64,000 nt of DNA from NCBI GenBank assembly GCA_026182355.1, contig JAPFBL010000119.1, forward strand, positions 826,501 to 890,500, written 5' to 3'. This document shows, one piece after another, positions 34,203 through 46,445 of this stretch. The notes under the pieces are model-generated. The model worked only from the letters and a program-made list of their open reading frames with translations, was not told the origin of the DNA and did no database searches. Numbering within the stretch: position 1 is the first letter of the stretch; the number at the start of each line of letters is the position of its first letter. A program made the position numbers and the translations under genes. This DNA is from Hermatobates lingyangjiaoensis. Lineage: Eukaryota; Arthropoda; Insecta; Hemiptera; Hermatobatidae.

Positions 34203-36955
34203 TTATTATATCGAAGAACACACAGAGTTTAAGCTACGTTTTACACAAATAACAATTAATATATAACCGGACTTTACACACTTGTGCTTCCATTTAAACA
34301 GGTAATTGAAAAATGATGTTAAAAGATATTCCATTAAGCACTAAGACCTTGTAGATACTATTACAGTTTTTTTTTATAAAGCTTCAAGGACACTAATGCA
34401 AAGCCTTAAGAGACATTCTTTTTTTCATACTTAGAATCTTGTTCTAGCCTAAAGCCATACATTTTAAATAATACTTGACTGCCCCTGACTCCTTGGGTCA
34501 GAGTTCTCATATTGTACATTATTGGTTTTTTTCTTTGTAACTATAACTTTAAATTTGTAAAACAAATTTCTTTTTGTAATTTAGCACATTTCTTATCTAT
34601 AAGGATTTGTACTTTGTACTTTATATGTCTAAGGATTTGGAAATTATTTAGGAAAAACAAGAGGTTTCAATTTTAAGCGCATTTTTAAATCCAGTTCTGT
34701 AACACTGTACTAGCAACCTAAATTTCACACTGTCTTAATATTTAAAACACCCTAAAAAAAAACAATAACTACGAAGTTAAGTTTTACGGTTAAAGTAGAA
34801 GTACCTATTATAAGGTATTTTTTCCTAACTTGATAACGTTGAAAATAGACGGATTTTCGCTTTCTTTAATAACACAGTTATGTGTAAATAGATTTACATA
34901 TTACTCCCGTGTGGCAAATTAATTAATTTTTTGTATTTTATCATAAATATCATATTGCAATTATAATGTAATATTTAAGTTACTTTTTATATCATAAGAT
35001 ACATGATTGTGCGCCATTTTACAAAATATGAGTTTCATAATTGCAAAACGCAGTATCTAAGAATAGAAAATTATTTCTTAATTTTAGTGAATTTTTATAT
35101 CCAACGCTGTACTTAAGTTGGTCCAAATTTTATTCCAGATGTATGTTTGTTATTCTCTCTCTTTCCGAGAGATATAACTCATACATTTTTTTTTAACATC
35201 TATATTTACAAATATACAACTACGCATATTCTGCGTAACAGTCATATCGAGTAATAGATTACACAATAACATCGATGCACATAAGCAAAGAATGAAACCC
35301 ACTGGTTCAACTTTTCACTTTTTTTTTTTTTTTTAGTATATTATTGTAATAGTAGATCCCTGGGACATTTTCTCTTGAGTCGTCTTGGGAGATTCTGGGA
35401 AGGTGAGGAGGAAGCAAGGATTCGTTTCAAATGGATTTGGATGAGAGGAAAGGTTGTTGTGAAATTACTTATAACGATCTGAGGCTAAGCTTTGAATGAA
35501 TAAAATTTTTAGGTCTTTATGAAGGGTGTCTTTTTGACGTAATAAGGAGTATTTGTGATAGTGCAGAGGATTTTAGACTGCAACGATTGTATTCTAAGAA
35601 TATTGTAAGGTTTTGCACAACCCCACCTCAGAAAGATAGCCTTTTTTTTTTATCCTTATCCAAAATTGTTTTTCTCAGAATACTACAGTTATAGAGTGGT
35701 AGTTCACCAAAGTAATCAGGGCACCGTATGCAAAATTTATGACTCCATGCAAAGAAATTAGTAATAATAAACCTCAATTGTTTGTAACTTTTTTATAATT
35801 ATAATTTTTCACTCTATTAATTGAAACTCTTTGATTTCCATGATTTTATAACTGAGTTTTACTAAATTAAATTAACGCTGCAAATAGTACTAATATTTCA
35901 CAGATTTAGTACTTTAGAGGACAATAGAACACAATAAGTAGATTTTAATAATCTTGAACAAGAAAATATAAAACAAAAAGTTTTCAATCACCACCAGTGC
36001 AAAAAAGAGGCCACGAAAAGTTAATCAGAAATGTATATCTCAATACATAAGTAAATAAATTAGTACAATCATATAATACTTTTAGAATATGACATTTCAT
36101 TTGATGTCGTAAACCAATTTTATAAAATGAAATAAATGATTACTAGTACATCTCCGTCTAGCTCAGTAGGTAAATTATGGTTTACCAAGATGTAGTTAGG
36201 TAACCATATTATTTAGGGACAAAATATAAGTAAATTTGTAAAAGAAGTGCCATTCAAGGGGAAATAATGGTGTGGACATTACATGTTACAGAGCCAATGA
36301 TTATATTGGATTTCACTTCAGTGTCTTATGAGATAGCAATGGGAGAAAACGTGCCAGACAGTGCTTCTCTACATAATATACGAGAATTCAGCAAAAAAAA
36401 AACCACGCTTTATTATTTGACCATAAATCAAAGAGGATGTTTGATAGGAAATGACTGTCAAGATTTATACATTTCTGCAGTTGGAAAAGTTTCAAAATTC
36501 GGAAACAAAAAATGTTAAAACATGGGACTTATTTGAATCAACTTACATTTGTGACCATTCTTTTCTATAATAAAAGTTAAATAATCAAAGGGCAGGTTCA
36601 CATTCACAATTCAAATCTTCAAATTTGGCAATTTAAAGGCCAACTTTCAGAAATTAGTTATTTATTAGTGATATTTACCAAGTTTATTCTCATTTTCCTA
36701 ATAAATGAATTACTGAAATCTCAGTTTCAATGAGTACTATCACAATTATTTGTATAACAAAACTGATTTGTAATATTTTTAGTATATCTACAGATTTACA
36801 TTCCGATTGTACTCTAAACACCTTTTTCATAAAGAAAAAGGCTCGGTATGTACCGTAATGACGTTTGACTGTCACTTAGTACCAGTTTTTCTGTAAACAT
36901 ATATTGTTGAATAATATGACATATTTAGTTTGGATTTGCGTCATGCACAACTTTT
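34203..36955. other. AT-rich stretch with one SINE A-box relic
   Basis: CGTCTAGCTCAGTAGG (36155-36170) matches a tRNA A box and D arm, but no B box follows. The rest holds nothing I can support. Confidence 0.45.
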
Positions 36956-36959
36956 ACAA

Positions 36960-37070
36960 TTTTGGGAAGTTGTTCCTCAAGTCTTTGTCAAAGCTATGTG
37001 AAGCACTAGCAATGTTACTGTTCGACATGTTTCAAGTAAAACTTCACTCATCATCAGGAGAAAAATAGTT
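36960..37070 (-). repeat. Family HH-F copy
   Basis: On the minus strand: the ribozyme core (37057-37024), then TGCTAGTGCTTCACATAGCT and CTTGAGGAACAACTTCCC-like sequence. This matches the flank at 7308-7375 (TTGGTGATAAGCTTTATAG, GACGAGGAAGATTCC). It is a single copy with no inverted partner nearby. Confidence 0.65.
37021..37062 (-). ncRNA. Hammerhead ribozyme candidate, stem III ACAUGU
   Basis: CUGAUGA (37057-37051), stem II from GAGUGAA paired with UUUACUU (up to seven pairs), GAAA (37033-37030), ACAUGU (37030-37025), C at 37024, then GAA. Both core boxes and the GUC cleavage triplet are intact. Stem I is weak: 5' CUC against 3' GAA gives two pairs before a mismatch. Close relative of the copy at 7272-7310. 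Confidence 0.6.
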
Positions 37071-39997
37071 CTGATAAAATAGATACGTCAGGATAAAATA
37101 GATATTTATTTTTAATGATGGTGGATGTTGGCTGGAGTTTACTTGGTTGTTTTTGTGTGTCCCGGAGATTAGAGCAAGGTGGTTCACCTCTTCATCCACC
37201 TGTCTATTCAGGATGGACTACATGTAAAATTTTACAAAATTCAAGAATTATTCCAGAAGCAATTTCAAGCTAAATGCCGCGTACTCTTCAACAAATGCTA
37301 TCAACCAAGGAAATATATCTACAGTCAAATTTTATCAGACATCCTTTAACATATTCAGCTCATTTATTTCATATTATTTATTTGTTTAATGCTGAAACAT
37401 ATTTAATTAAACTGAAATCATATTTGGCTAATTACTTCTTACTTTCACAATTGCACTTTAGAATCTACTCCTTGCATTGCTTGAGATTTTAATTGACTTT
37501 ACAGTGGTCTAGTCTCCCCGGCCAGAAGAAGTTATCATTGTAGCTTCCTATAATTCATATAAGTTATTATATGAATAACTTATAACCCTAGTTCCAGGTT
37601 TTAGAAGCTGACTGATTCTAGAACGGTTTTTATGACGACTAGATAGTCACCTAGAGTTCTCTGCTGCACCAAGAAGTGCTGTTTGCCCACCTAACCTCAT
37701 GCTATACCATATCTTCGCACCATAGCACTTTTCCAGTTATCCATTTTCATATTTATAATGTTAAATTAATATATTTATTTAATTATTATTAATTTATTGA
37801 TGATAAGGTTGTTACATTGTTGTGTCTTTAGAAATTTACCTAAACTGATTTGGACTTATGGACTCGAAATCTAGGGATCAGCCAGCATAAAAATATGCAA
37901 AGAATCCAAACAGTCCATTTCATAATCTTTTGCAAAATTGTACAATCTCCATTTTATGTTTCTAATGATATAATTCATAATGATATGAAAATTCCATTTA
38001 TCCACCAAGAAATCCGATCCCAATACCGCGAACCCCTTGAATCCTTACCCACCAGTCTAAATATTTTTATTCAGCAATTTCCATAGCATCAGATATCTAC
38101 CAGCCCTATTTGAAGTCTAAAAAGATGTTGACCTAGAGATCTGCTCAGGAATATAAATTGACAAAACTAATCTCAAGTGATCAGAACAACTTAGGTGGAG
38201 TACAATCAATTTATATGGGTGGTTTCTCCACTCTTTTATTTTCTTTTTTATATAACATGTGTCATTATTACTTTTTGGTGTACCCCACACCTCTAAGGGT
38301 AGCTGTAATATAATTATAAATTAAAGAAAAAAAAACCTTTAAAGATTAATTTATTGTTTTGGTTCTGCCGTAATACAAGCCAAATGTATTGAACGAATAC
38401 GTATAATTATTTTTCAACTATTATATTTTAAACAAAACGGATCTTAACTCAATCGATTTGTGTATTTGTATTTATTAGCAGCATCTGAATTATTTATATT
38501 ATTAATTTCAGATGAATAGTTGAATTACGCTTCAAATATAAGCTATTAGTGTTAGTCGAATGCAGTACTGGAGCTAATGAATTCCGATCACTACGCTAAC
38601 AACGAGGCCTGAATTGGAAAATAGTTGACCCGGATAAATTGGTTTAGCGTCCTTGCAGTCCATGCAACTCTGAAACAACTACTTCTGTTAGCCAACCGGG
38701 CGCATACGTGCCACGGCACACGACATTACGTGACGGGGCCTACATATTATTGCACAATTAAACAATGGAACAAATGAAATAAACCAAAATAAATTGAGTC
38801 ATTTATCTTTGGTCATGTAACGTTCAAAAAGAGAAACATAATTACCATGTCATAAAAAAAAAACTATGTTTTTTTTTGTTTTATAGTTTGAAAAAATTGT
38901 TTCCTATTCTTTTTGTTGTTACTTTAACAAGAGTGCGTTGCTTTAAACCTTAATTTTTTGGACATACCTAATAATGAATACAGAATCACATATAGTTGTC
39001 ATAATAACCGATCATATTCTCTATGTCAAAGATTTGAAAAACAACGAAAAACACAACAACATCAACAAACAACAATAACACAACCATCAACAACAAAGCC
39101 ATTCTGGAAAGGTCTACACTTAACATTACTGTAATTAAACTAATAATTAGCAATAATAAATAATTTAATTAATTATTTTAAATTAATGCGACTGCTTCAT
39201 ATTGCTAATTATGATGATAAGTTATTGGCATGTTATTTTAGAACAATTAGTGACATTTAGGTTATGTTGCTATTAACATGATTCAATGATATAACACTTA
39301 ATATCAACACCAATTTAAATCTGATGATTTAATAATTTAAAATGTAAACCATGAAACCACAGAAAGCATAACAAACAAGTAAGGTTTCTAACATTCCATA
39401 TATATCACATATATTATCTCATCATTAAATCTAATAAAGGAGATTAATGATAACATCTAATTGCTTATCAATTAAGAGCAGCAAAGTTAAGAGAGTTCGT
39501 TATATGATCACTTTGTTTTTGTTATTATTTGAGAGAAATTATACTTCAATTATTATAAATAATAATAATTTTAAAATCATGATTTATGAGAGTATATTTT
39601 ATCTTCAATCATTTGCTTGATCATGAAAACTGTTGTAATTTTCATTATTTTATAATATAAATTATTTAAATCAAAAATTAATTACTGTCGTAATTTTTTA
39701 AAGTTACATTTAATAAAAATGCTAGTCCCCAGGAATGCAGGAGCAAACTGTTTTGCAGGAGTACTAGTTTTGTATAAAGGACCTTTTTCGTAAATATTTA
39801 TAATCCTCAATACAATGGGGCAGATAAGCACATAAAAGATGATATACTTTTTTATGAGTAACGAAAATCCGAATAATTTCAGAGCGATTATGAAATTGTT
39901 GATGTACAGTCACAGTAACATATATCAGATGTAACAAAAAAATAACGATCATAGGGGACTTCAACAAATCATCTCGAAGCCTACTTGGTTCATGATC
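37071..39997. other. AT-rich stretch, nothing recognised
   Basis: A small palindrome (ATAAGTTATTATAT with GAATAACTTAT) lies near 37558-37583. The part at 38560-38750 is less AT-rich without an assignable frame. Confidence 0.45.
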
Positions 39998-40004
39998 ACT
40001 ATAC

Positions 40005-40336
40005 CAGTGGTTCTTAACCTGGGTTGGATCAAACCCTAGGGGTTCAAAGAGCTGGTCTCAGGGGTTCGGCGGAGCCTCCGGCCAGGAGGTCAACAGCAGA
40101 AGTCACATTGATTTGCTGGTATGTGATTTGTTGTGATGTCATGTACTGTGTTGGTTTTGTTCTTTAAACAAGGTGATATTCATGCACGGTTCATTTTGTG
40201 CACCAGTAAAAAAAAACATTCGTCTATTACTTGATTTTGAAAAAAAATATATTTTATTTTTCATTAAAGAAGGGTTCCGTGAATGCGCTTATGAAAATGG
40301 TGGGGTTCGGTACCCCCAAAAGGTTAAGAATCTCAG
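40005..40336. mobile_element. Non-autonomous hAT-type element
   Basis: The left end CAGTGGTTCTTAACCT matches, inverted, the right end AGGTTAAGAATCTCAG (12 of 16 positions). CAGTGGTTCTTAACC is typical of hAT terminal repeats. ACTATAC precedes the left end (39998-40004) and follows the right end (40337-40343), consistent with the 8-bp target duplications of hAT elements, one base uncertain. Subterminal GGGGTTC and GTACCCCC blocks are also typical. At 332 bp with no transposase it is a MITE-like derivative. Confidence 0.8.
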
Positions 40337-40343
40337 ACTATAC

Positions 40344-40860
40344 TTTGCTTACAGTAAAGAATGGCTTATCACAGGCTAAAGATAACTGTGATTATGATAC
40401 ACTTAAATCATGATTCTGTCCAGGACAACTTCAAAAACTGCTCATTATTTCAATTTGAGTTCAAGAAAAATGAAAAGCTATCAAAGAAATTAAATCAAAG
40501 CCAGCTGTGAAAGGCAACAAGTAAAAGTAAGCTTGGAAGATACTGACTTTTCAGTTGTACTTTCTCCTGCACAGAGGCCAAAGATTCCTTTAACTACTTT
40601 GCTGACCTTAGCCAAAATACTTAAGATTTATAATGTCGAATATGATTCACAGAATCCAATATTTATAAAATATATTTTATAAATACTACACATCGCATAA
40701 TCAAAAGACTTGACTGATGAGATTATTACAAAAAGAGACAACTTCAATTTTTTCCAGAAATGAATTCCAGTTTTTTTTTAAAAAGAAATATATTTCAACT
40801 TTCCTATTTAGTTAAACATGCTGTTGAAAACAACATATATTAAAATATAAGCCACCGTTT
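40344..40860. other. AT-rich stretch, nothing recognised
   Basis: No supported feature. Confidence 0.45.
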
Positions 40861-40861
40861 T

Positions 40862-41026
40862 TAGTCTATAACTTCTTAGAAACATGTTTTAATAAATAAA
40901 CGTGATTTTATCATCAAAAGAGAAAAGTTAGTCTTTTCTCTTTTCTCATGAAAAGAGAAAGAAACTTTTCTCTTTTGATGGTAATATCACGTTTATTTAT
41001 TAAAATGTTTCTTAGAAGTATATACT
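40862..41026. repeat. Long palindrome (foldback), about 165 bp
   Basis: The left arm 40862-40929 and right arm 40973-41026 are inverted copies (TTCTTAGAAACATG with AATAAATAAACGTGA, and complements). The centre is itself a smaller inverted repeat of CTTTTCTCTTTTC. On the minus strand the left arm has TTGATGA and later AAACAUGUU, a possible worn hammerhead of the HH-F type, but GAAA is missing. A SINE begins about 15 bases after the right arm. Confidence 0.8.
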
Positions 41027-41040
41027 AAAAAAAAAGGGGG

Positions 41041-41330
41041 GGAGCAGGTTAGCTCAGTGGTTAGCGTACTCGCCTCTGGGCTGATAGTCCGGGGTTCGAT
41101 CCCCACCTGGTCCTCGATTGATTTCTCGGGAGGTGAATAAATCTGAGTACTTTGTCCCTTGGAGAAGACGTTAAAGCCGTCGTTCCCGAGACTGTACGAT
41201 GTCCAGGTACTCTTTAAAGTTGCCTATTCGAAATGCACTTGAGTTAAGCAAAATTTAGTACTCTCAATGTAGAATCTGTAGAATCATCAATCAGACAAAT
41301 AGCTCACGTTATCACCCCCTAGGGGATCGG
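41041..41330 (+). mobile_element. tRNA-derived SINE, best-preserved head
   Basis: The head begins GCAGGTTAGCTCAGTGGTTA (A box TTAGCTCAGTGG) and has GGGGTTCGATCCCCACCTGG (B box GGTTCGATCCC with the acceptor-side ACCTGG pairing with CAGGT). The body includes GGGAGGTGAATAAATCTGAG, TTCCCGAGACTGTACGATG and GCACTTGAGTTAAGC. Good A and B boxes make it the copy most likely to be transcribed by RNA polymerase III. It is not a functional tRNA, since the anticodon arm does not form and the sequence continues into the SINE body. A (TA)n tract follows at 41336-41358. Confidence 0.85.
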
Positions 41331-41335
41331 TTTAA

Positions 41336-41358
41336 ATATATATATATATATATATATA
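41336..41358. repeat. (TA)n microsatellite
   Basis: A TA tract directly after the SINE body. Confidence 0.9.
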
Positions 41359-42540
41359 ATAAAAAAGGTGTTTTTGTACAAAACACTTGGAACTTGGAAA
41401 TAGAAAAAAAAAACATAAATCTAACTAAGATCTGCTGCTAAATTGTGATCTCTAGACAAACGGTATAGTTGAACCAGTATTATTTTTTTTAATATGTTTC
41501 GCTATAAGTTCAAATAATTCATTGATAAGAATTGTTTCAAGAGTATGAACCAAAATCTCGTCTTCTTTATCAGAAGTATTTCTAACTTTTTTTTCTTCAA
41601 TAGTGTTTCTTCCTCTCACTTTCACACACCATATACGCATATACACACTCTTCCTCTTGATCGTTCTTTCTTTACATACACTCTCTCGTTGGTTGTTGTC
41701 TGTCTCTCTCATGCTTTCAAATCAACCAAATGAAAAATGAAAAAGTTTTATGCCACTTGGATAGCTAGTTGTTAATGGACTTAGATCAAACCATAAATCA
41801 CACATTCAAATAGTTGCAGTTTTACAATGTCACTTGCAGACGATAGTGTATACTGTTAATTTATAGTTTAATTTAGTTCTTCGATAAGAAATCCGTTTCA
41901 AGGGTATTTGACCAAAAACTTTCTCATTTTCTTGGACTTATATTGATTTTGTATTTGTAGCTTTCTTTTTTTCACTACTATTTCTTTCTCACTTTCTCTC
42001 ATTCTTTCGCTTTCTTTATACCGCTATTCACCGTCTCTATACCTAAATATTAACTAAATAGTTCATTAGAACTGTTGTGCTGTCACTGATGGAAATTATT
42101 CTACATGATACAATAAGCAAAGAGTCCTTTCGAAGTCAAATTTTAAATCAAAGGAGAGAAACTAAAGAAGAAGGTTGAGCGTTTTGAAAGAGGCTTCGTG
42201 GTCACGTTGTGGTTGTTAATGACAAGAGTTTTGACCGACGCTTTCTACCGGACTTTAATTTGGAGTCAAGTGACGTCTAGCGTGTCGTAAATAGAACATT
42301 CAGGCTTCGTACCCGGTACCGCTAGCTAACACTGTTCGCAGTGAACGCAACCTAGTCCTAGGGCGATGGAGGTCGAAGAAGTCCATGGAATTTTAGGGGT
42401 GATTTCCAGGATCATAAAGTCGCATGTGAATTATACAAGTCAGAAATCTATTTTTTTTTCATTCTTTAAACGTATCCTCGTAATTCGAGGGTGTAACGTC
42501 AGCCACTTTCCGGCTTTTTGTTTGATTGGTGATTCTACAG
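41359..42540. other. No gene recognised
   Basis: T-rich or pyrimidine-rich at 41580-41710. The part at 42180-42370 is less AT-rich with no assignable frame. Confidence 0.45.
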
Positions 42541-42544
42541 ATGC

Positions 42545-42775
42545 TACATTGGGAGGCCTAAATTTTGCCAAACTCCAGTGCATTTCAAGTAAGGATCTTT
42601 AATGAGTACCTGACATCGTACAGGCTAAGTACTCGACGGCTTAACACCCTCTACAGGGGACGACGTACTGAGATTTATTCTCCTCCCACGTGAATAAATC
42701 GAGAGGCAGGTGGGGATCGAACCACGGACTACCAGATGAGAGTATGTTAACCACTGAGCCAACCTGGCCCCCTTC
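42545..42775 (-). mobile_element. tRNA-derived SINE
   Basis: The minus strand begins GGGGGCCAGGTTGGCTCAGT (42775 downward) and has a B-box region GGTTCGATCCCCACCTG (around 42712-42726). The body includes GAGGAGAATAAATCTCAG and CCTGTACGATGTCAGGTACTC. It ends near TTGGCAAAATTTAGGCC; the distal tail is missing. Clear A and B boxes. Confidence 0.85.
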
Positions 42776-44485
42776 AGAATGCATCTTCTAAATATAATAT
42801 TTCATAGTTGGAGTCAAACTGATATTTTCAACTCCTCAACCCAAACATACTTTGAATCGGTAAACTGTGAACTTAAAAGAGATTTCCTGATTACAGTCTT
42901 AGTATTCTTACAGTAATGAGAGAGTGTAGCACATTAGTGAGGATTACTGGCTTCTATTGCAGATATGAAGGCTCGATTCCCTTAACCCTCCTTTTTTACA
43001 TGGTTTCAATTGTATACATCTCGCATTAGATGGTGTCAATAAGAAAAGAAATGAAGGTTACAAGATTGCATATCCGCACCGACATGTACAATTAGCTCAA
43101 ACAAGATCTTATACTTTTTACTTATTGGACCCAGCTTCTCTCATATTTACTTACAAAAGAGAACTAGTTATCCTTATTGTTGACCTCAGTCTTTACGGTT
43201 GATTAGATTGTATAACTTCGTCTTTTCCAACTTTATATTCAATTAAAATGCTACTTGAGAAATGTGTTTCATGAGACATTCATATGTTTCAGACTGCATG
43301 GACAAGTAGATATTGATGAGTCTTACAAGTCCTACTTATAAATTACTTGTATGCATGAACAGAGTAGGCTTCCAGAGAACCGGTCTTCTATTATGTAAGA
43401 TGATAATATTCAAGGACAAGCCAGAAACTAAATTAAGAAACAAACTATATCTGTAATATAGTTTATGTAACGATGAAATATAACATTTGTTGCTAGAAGA
43501 TATGCAACCGCTGTTTATGATTGGACCCATTGATAGTGTCCTTGTAAAGAATGACTTTGGAATGTTGGTACAAGAGAACATTTAGACTTAATCCGGTTCG
43601 GAAGTTACTTTCAAAAGAATCCTGTTCCAGTGAACAGCTGAATATCAAATGGAAGAGTGGAAAAGGTGACGTGTTTTCAAGGATATTGCATGAACCATTC
43701 ATCTAAGCCTACAGCACAATACCAGATGAGTTGTGCATATAAAACTGTATTGCACTAAACAGCTTATAATTCTACAAGAAAATTAAGTTTCCTTACAACT
43801 TCATCACGCTCAACTTCATCATCGCAGATATGTGAATAACTAGAGAAAACTAAAAGTAAAAGTGTATCCAGTTTCAATTGACAGAGGCCATTACACATTC
43901 TAACATATACTTTCAAAATATATCAGTTCTACTTGTAGATAAACAACGACAAAACCGGTCCAGAAACTCTCAGACCAAACTTACAAGATAAGATGGTTAT
44001 TTCATTATTCAATATTAATTCTTATAACCACTGTGTTAGTAACAATATGCATGCATTCGAATATTGTTAGTAATATTGTTATAAAAATCATGCCTCGTAT
44101 TAATGATCCATTATCATAATCTTTCCACAAAACACAATTACTTTTATGAAACAAAATGAAAGTTAATATTAAAACTGCAGTTTTTTAATATCCTAAAAAG
44201 ATCAAAAATAAAAATTACATAGGAAGCTCTTATTACAAGCAATATATGACTGAGAAGTATCACAAATATTGAGAGAATTCTTTCAGAAATTTATCACTTA
44301 AAAAGGGCATTACCACTCCCATCAAGCGGATGTATTTACCAATTTCCTATAATGAAGACCTAAATGAATCCATGTAATAACGGTTCTGTTGATTGTTTGT
44401 ATCCCTCACTGTGGTTTCACTTTCTGCGGTTGAATACTCTATTGTCTCCGCTTAACTTCTACATGAAATATAGAGTTGTGGAATT
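42776..44485. other. AT-rich stretch, nothing recognised
   Basis: Two overlapping minus-strand frames at 43336-43702 look random. Confidence 0.45.
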
Positions 44486-44489
44486 ATTG

Positions 44490-44930
44490 AGCAACGGGTC
44501 AATTTGATACCGAGTTTTCAATGGAAAACGGTTTGAGGTCAACTGTGTCAAATATAATGGTGTGGGTGCGTGTGTGTGCGTTGTGTTCTATATGTGTGTG
44601 AGGTGGGTGAGGCGTGTGTGTGTGTGAGTGAAATTTTGCACGAATATTGCACTTCTTACAGAGTACTTCCTATGAAAAAAAATATTTCGTATTTTTACAA
44701 TTTGGTAGAAATATATCAATTTGATTTTCAATAAAAGCACAATAGTTCTAGTTTTCTAGTAGACATTTAATATGTATTCGGTACGAGCCGAGTATAAATT
44801 ATCTTTCAGAGACATCATTTTAGAAGACGTATGGAACAATATACCTAATAAAGTATAGGTTTTTAATAGATTTACACGTTTTGAGGTCACACCCAAAACA
44901 TTTTTTTTAAGGTTGTACTAAAAAAAGGTT
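44490..44930. repeat. Interspersed repeat related to 17612-19218
   Basis: GGTTTGAGGTCAA followed by an imperfect TG repeat (44560-44625) and, further on, ATAGATTTACACGTTTTGAGG (split at the TAGATTTACACG block) repeat landmarks seen at 17640-17760. A third, shorter match is at 48720-48770 (GATACGTTTTCAATAG, TACACGTTTTTAG). Confidence 0.5.
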
Positions 44931-46084
44931 TTTGTTGTAAGGTTTTTAATAGTAGGTTATATTGTGTGGCTGTATAGCGAAACTATACATACTTAAAATG
45001 AATATATTATTGTAGGCCAATATATAAAGTTTGTTATTGGTTCATTAAGAAAATAGTAAAATCATTTTGAATTCATCATAAAATACTGATTTGGCATTAA
45101 ATGGTGAATTTATTACAACTGCAGCGCACACAATGTTACTGACATGCCTGAATGAATTTGCTTACATTCTTTCTAGAACCTCATCAAGGGTGACCATTAA
45201 ACAAGCAACCTAAACACTTTTAATAGCTATTGTTGTTTAATTGCGGAAACAGTATATAACTGCAAGCCATGCAGTGGTTAAATATAGCATTATTTGTGTA
45301 AAACCGCATCTGTCTAACGTCAAACAAGCAAACCAAAAATCCCTTCTAAACAAACATGGAAAATAGTTTCTGTGTAGCGAATTCAAGTTTAAACTTAGTT
45401 GACTATTTTTAGAGACGTTTATATAAGGCATTAAGAATAAACCTCTGTGCTAACCACTTGCAACATTCCCTCTAAAGCATAAGAGTAGTATAAAATATAC
45501 TAGGTATAACATAATACCTAGGTATAAATTAATACTGACTGTGTCAACCTGTGCCATACTCATTTCTATCTCCTAATGGTAGTTATGCAGAAAATGATTG
45601 TAAACATATATTTCCAAGTATATCCTAGTATAATTAATAGTTTAAATTAAAAAAAAGTGATAAACTAGATAGAAAATTATCTAATAGGTATTATTCAATT
45701 GGGAAATAGAATAACTCATGGAGGAAAAACAAGAAAGGTAGATGAATAAGTGGTGATGTCCAGGTGACGTGGTCAGACACCTCGTAACAAACATTACGAG
45801 TTTATATATTACACATTCCTCAATAGTACACACCACATATTCATTTAATTAAAAACAAACTTAAATTAAAGAAATAAAACACTGTTTTGTTTCAAATATC
45901 TCAGTAAAATAACGTGTTCTTTCTAAAGTTTCATTTTCTCAAATAAGGAAAGTTTTTATCATTATGATTACTCTAAAACAAATGTTATAGTTATCATTAC
46001 CGATTTATCTATTGGTCAAAATTGAGAGAACTTAAACAGTTCAATGAGGAAATTTGGAATAATCTTTACCTTTTTAATAATTTT
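44931..46084. other. AT-rich stretch, nothing recognised
   Basis: No supported feature. Confidence 0.45.
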
Positions 46085-46445
46085 TAATGGTAACAATTTA
46101 AATGAGAGACATGCAATGATTTAAGTGAAAGAGATCATTACTATTTAAATATGAGGGACGGTAAATTTTTCTTCAAAAGTGATGGTGGTTATTTAAATTA
46201 AAGGAATTACGACTATTTAAATGAGAGGAGAGGTAACTATCTATTTGAATGAAAGGGAAGGAAGCTATTTAACTGTGTGAGATTTAAATAAAACTATTAA
46301 CCATTTCAATAAAAGTGGTGGTAACTATTTAAATGAAAGGGATTAAAACTATTTAAATGTGGTGGGAGGGGGTGATAATTTTTAAATATGAGGGATGGTA
46401 GTAACTATTTAAATGTGAGTGATGATAACTATTTAAATGAAGGCA
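46085..46445 (+). repeat. Degenerate minisatellite, unit about 25-35 bp
   Basis: Roughly a dozen units of the form AACTATTTAAATGAAAGGGA, with GATGGT or GAGG spacers of varying length. ATTTAAAT or a one-base variant recurs through the block. The units differ in length and sequence, so it is old or loosely constrained. Confidence 0.85.

Noticed and set aside
41041..41115. Functional tRNA gene
   Set aside because: A and B boxes are good and acceptor-side bases pair, but the anticodon arm does not fold and the sequence continues into a SINE body shared by other copies.
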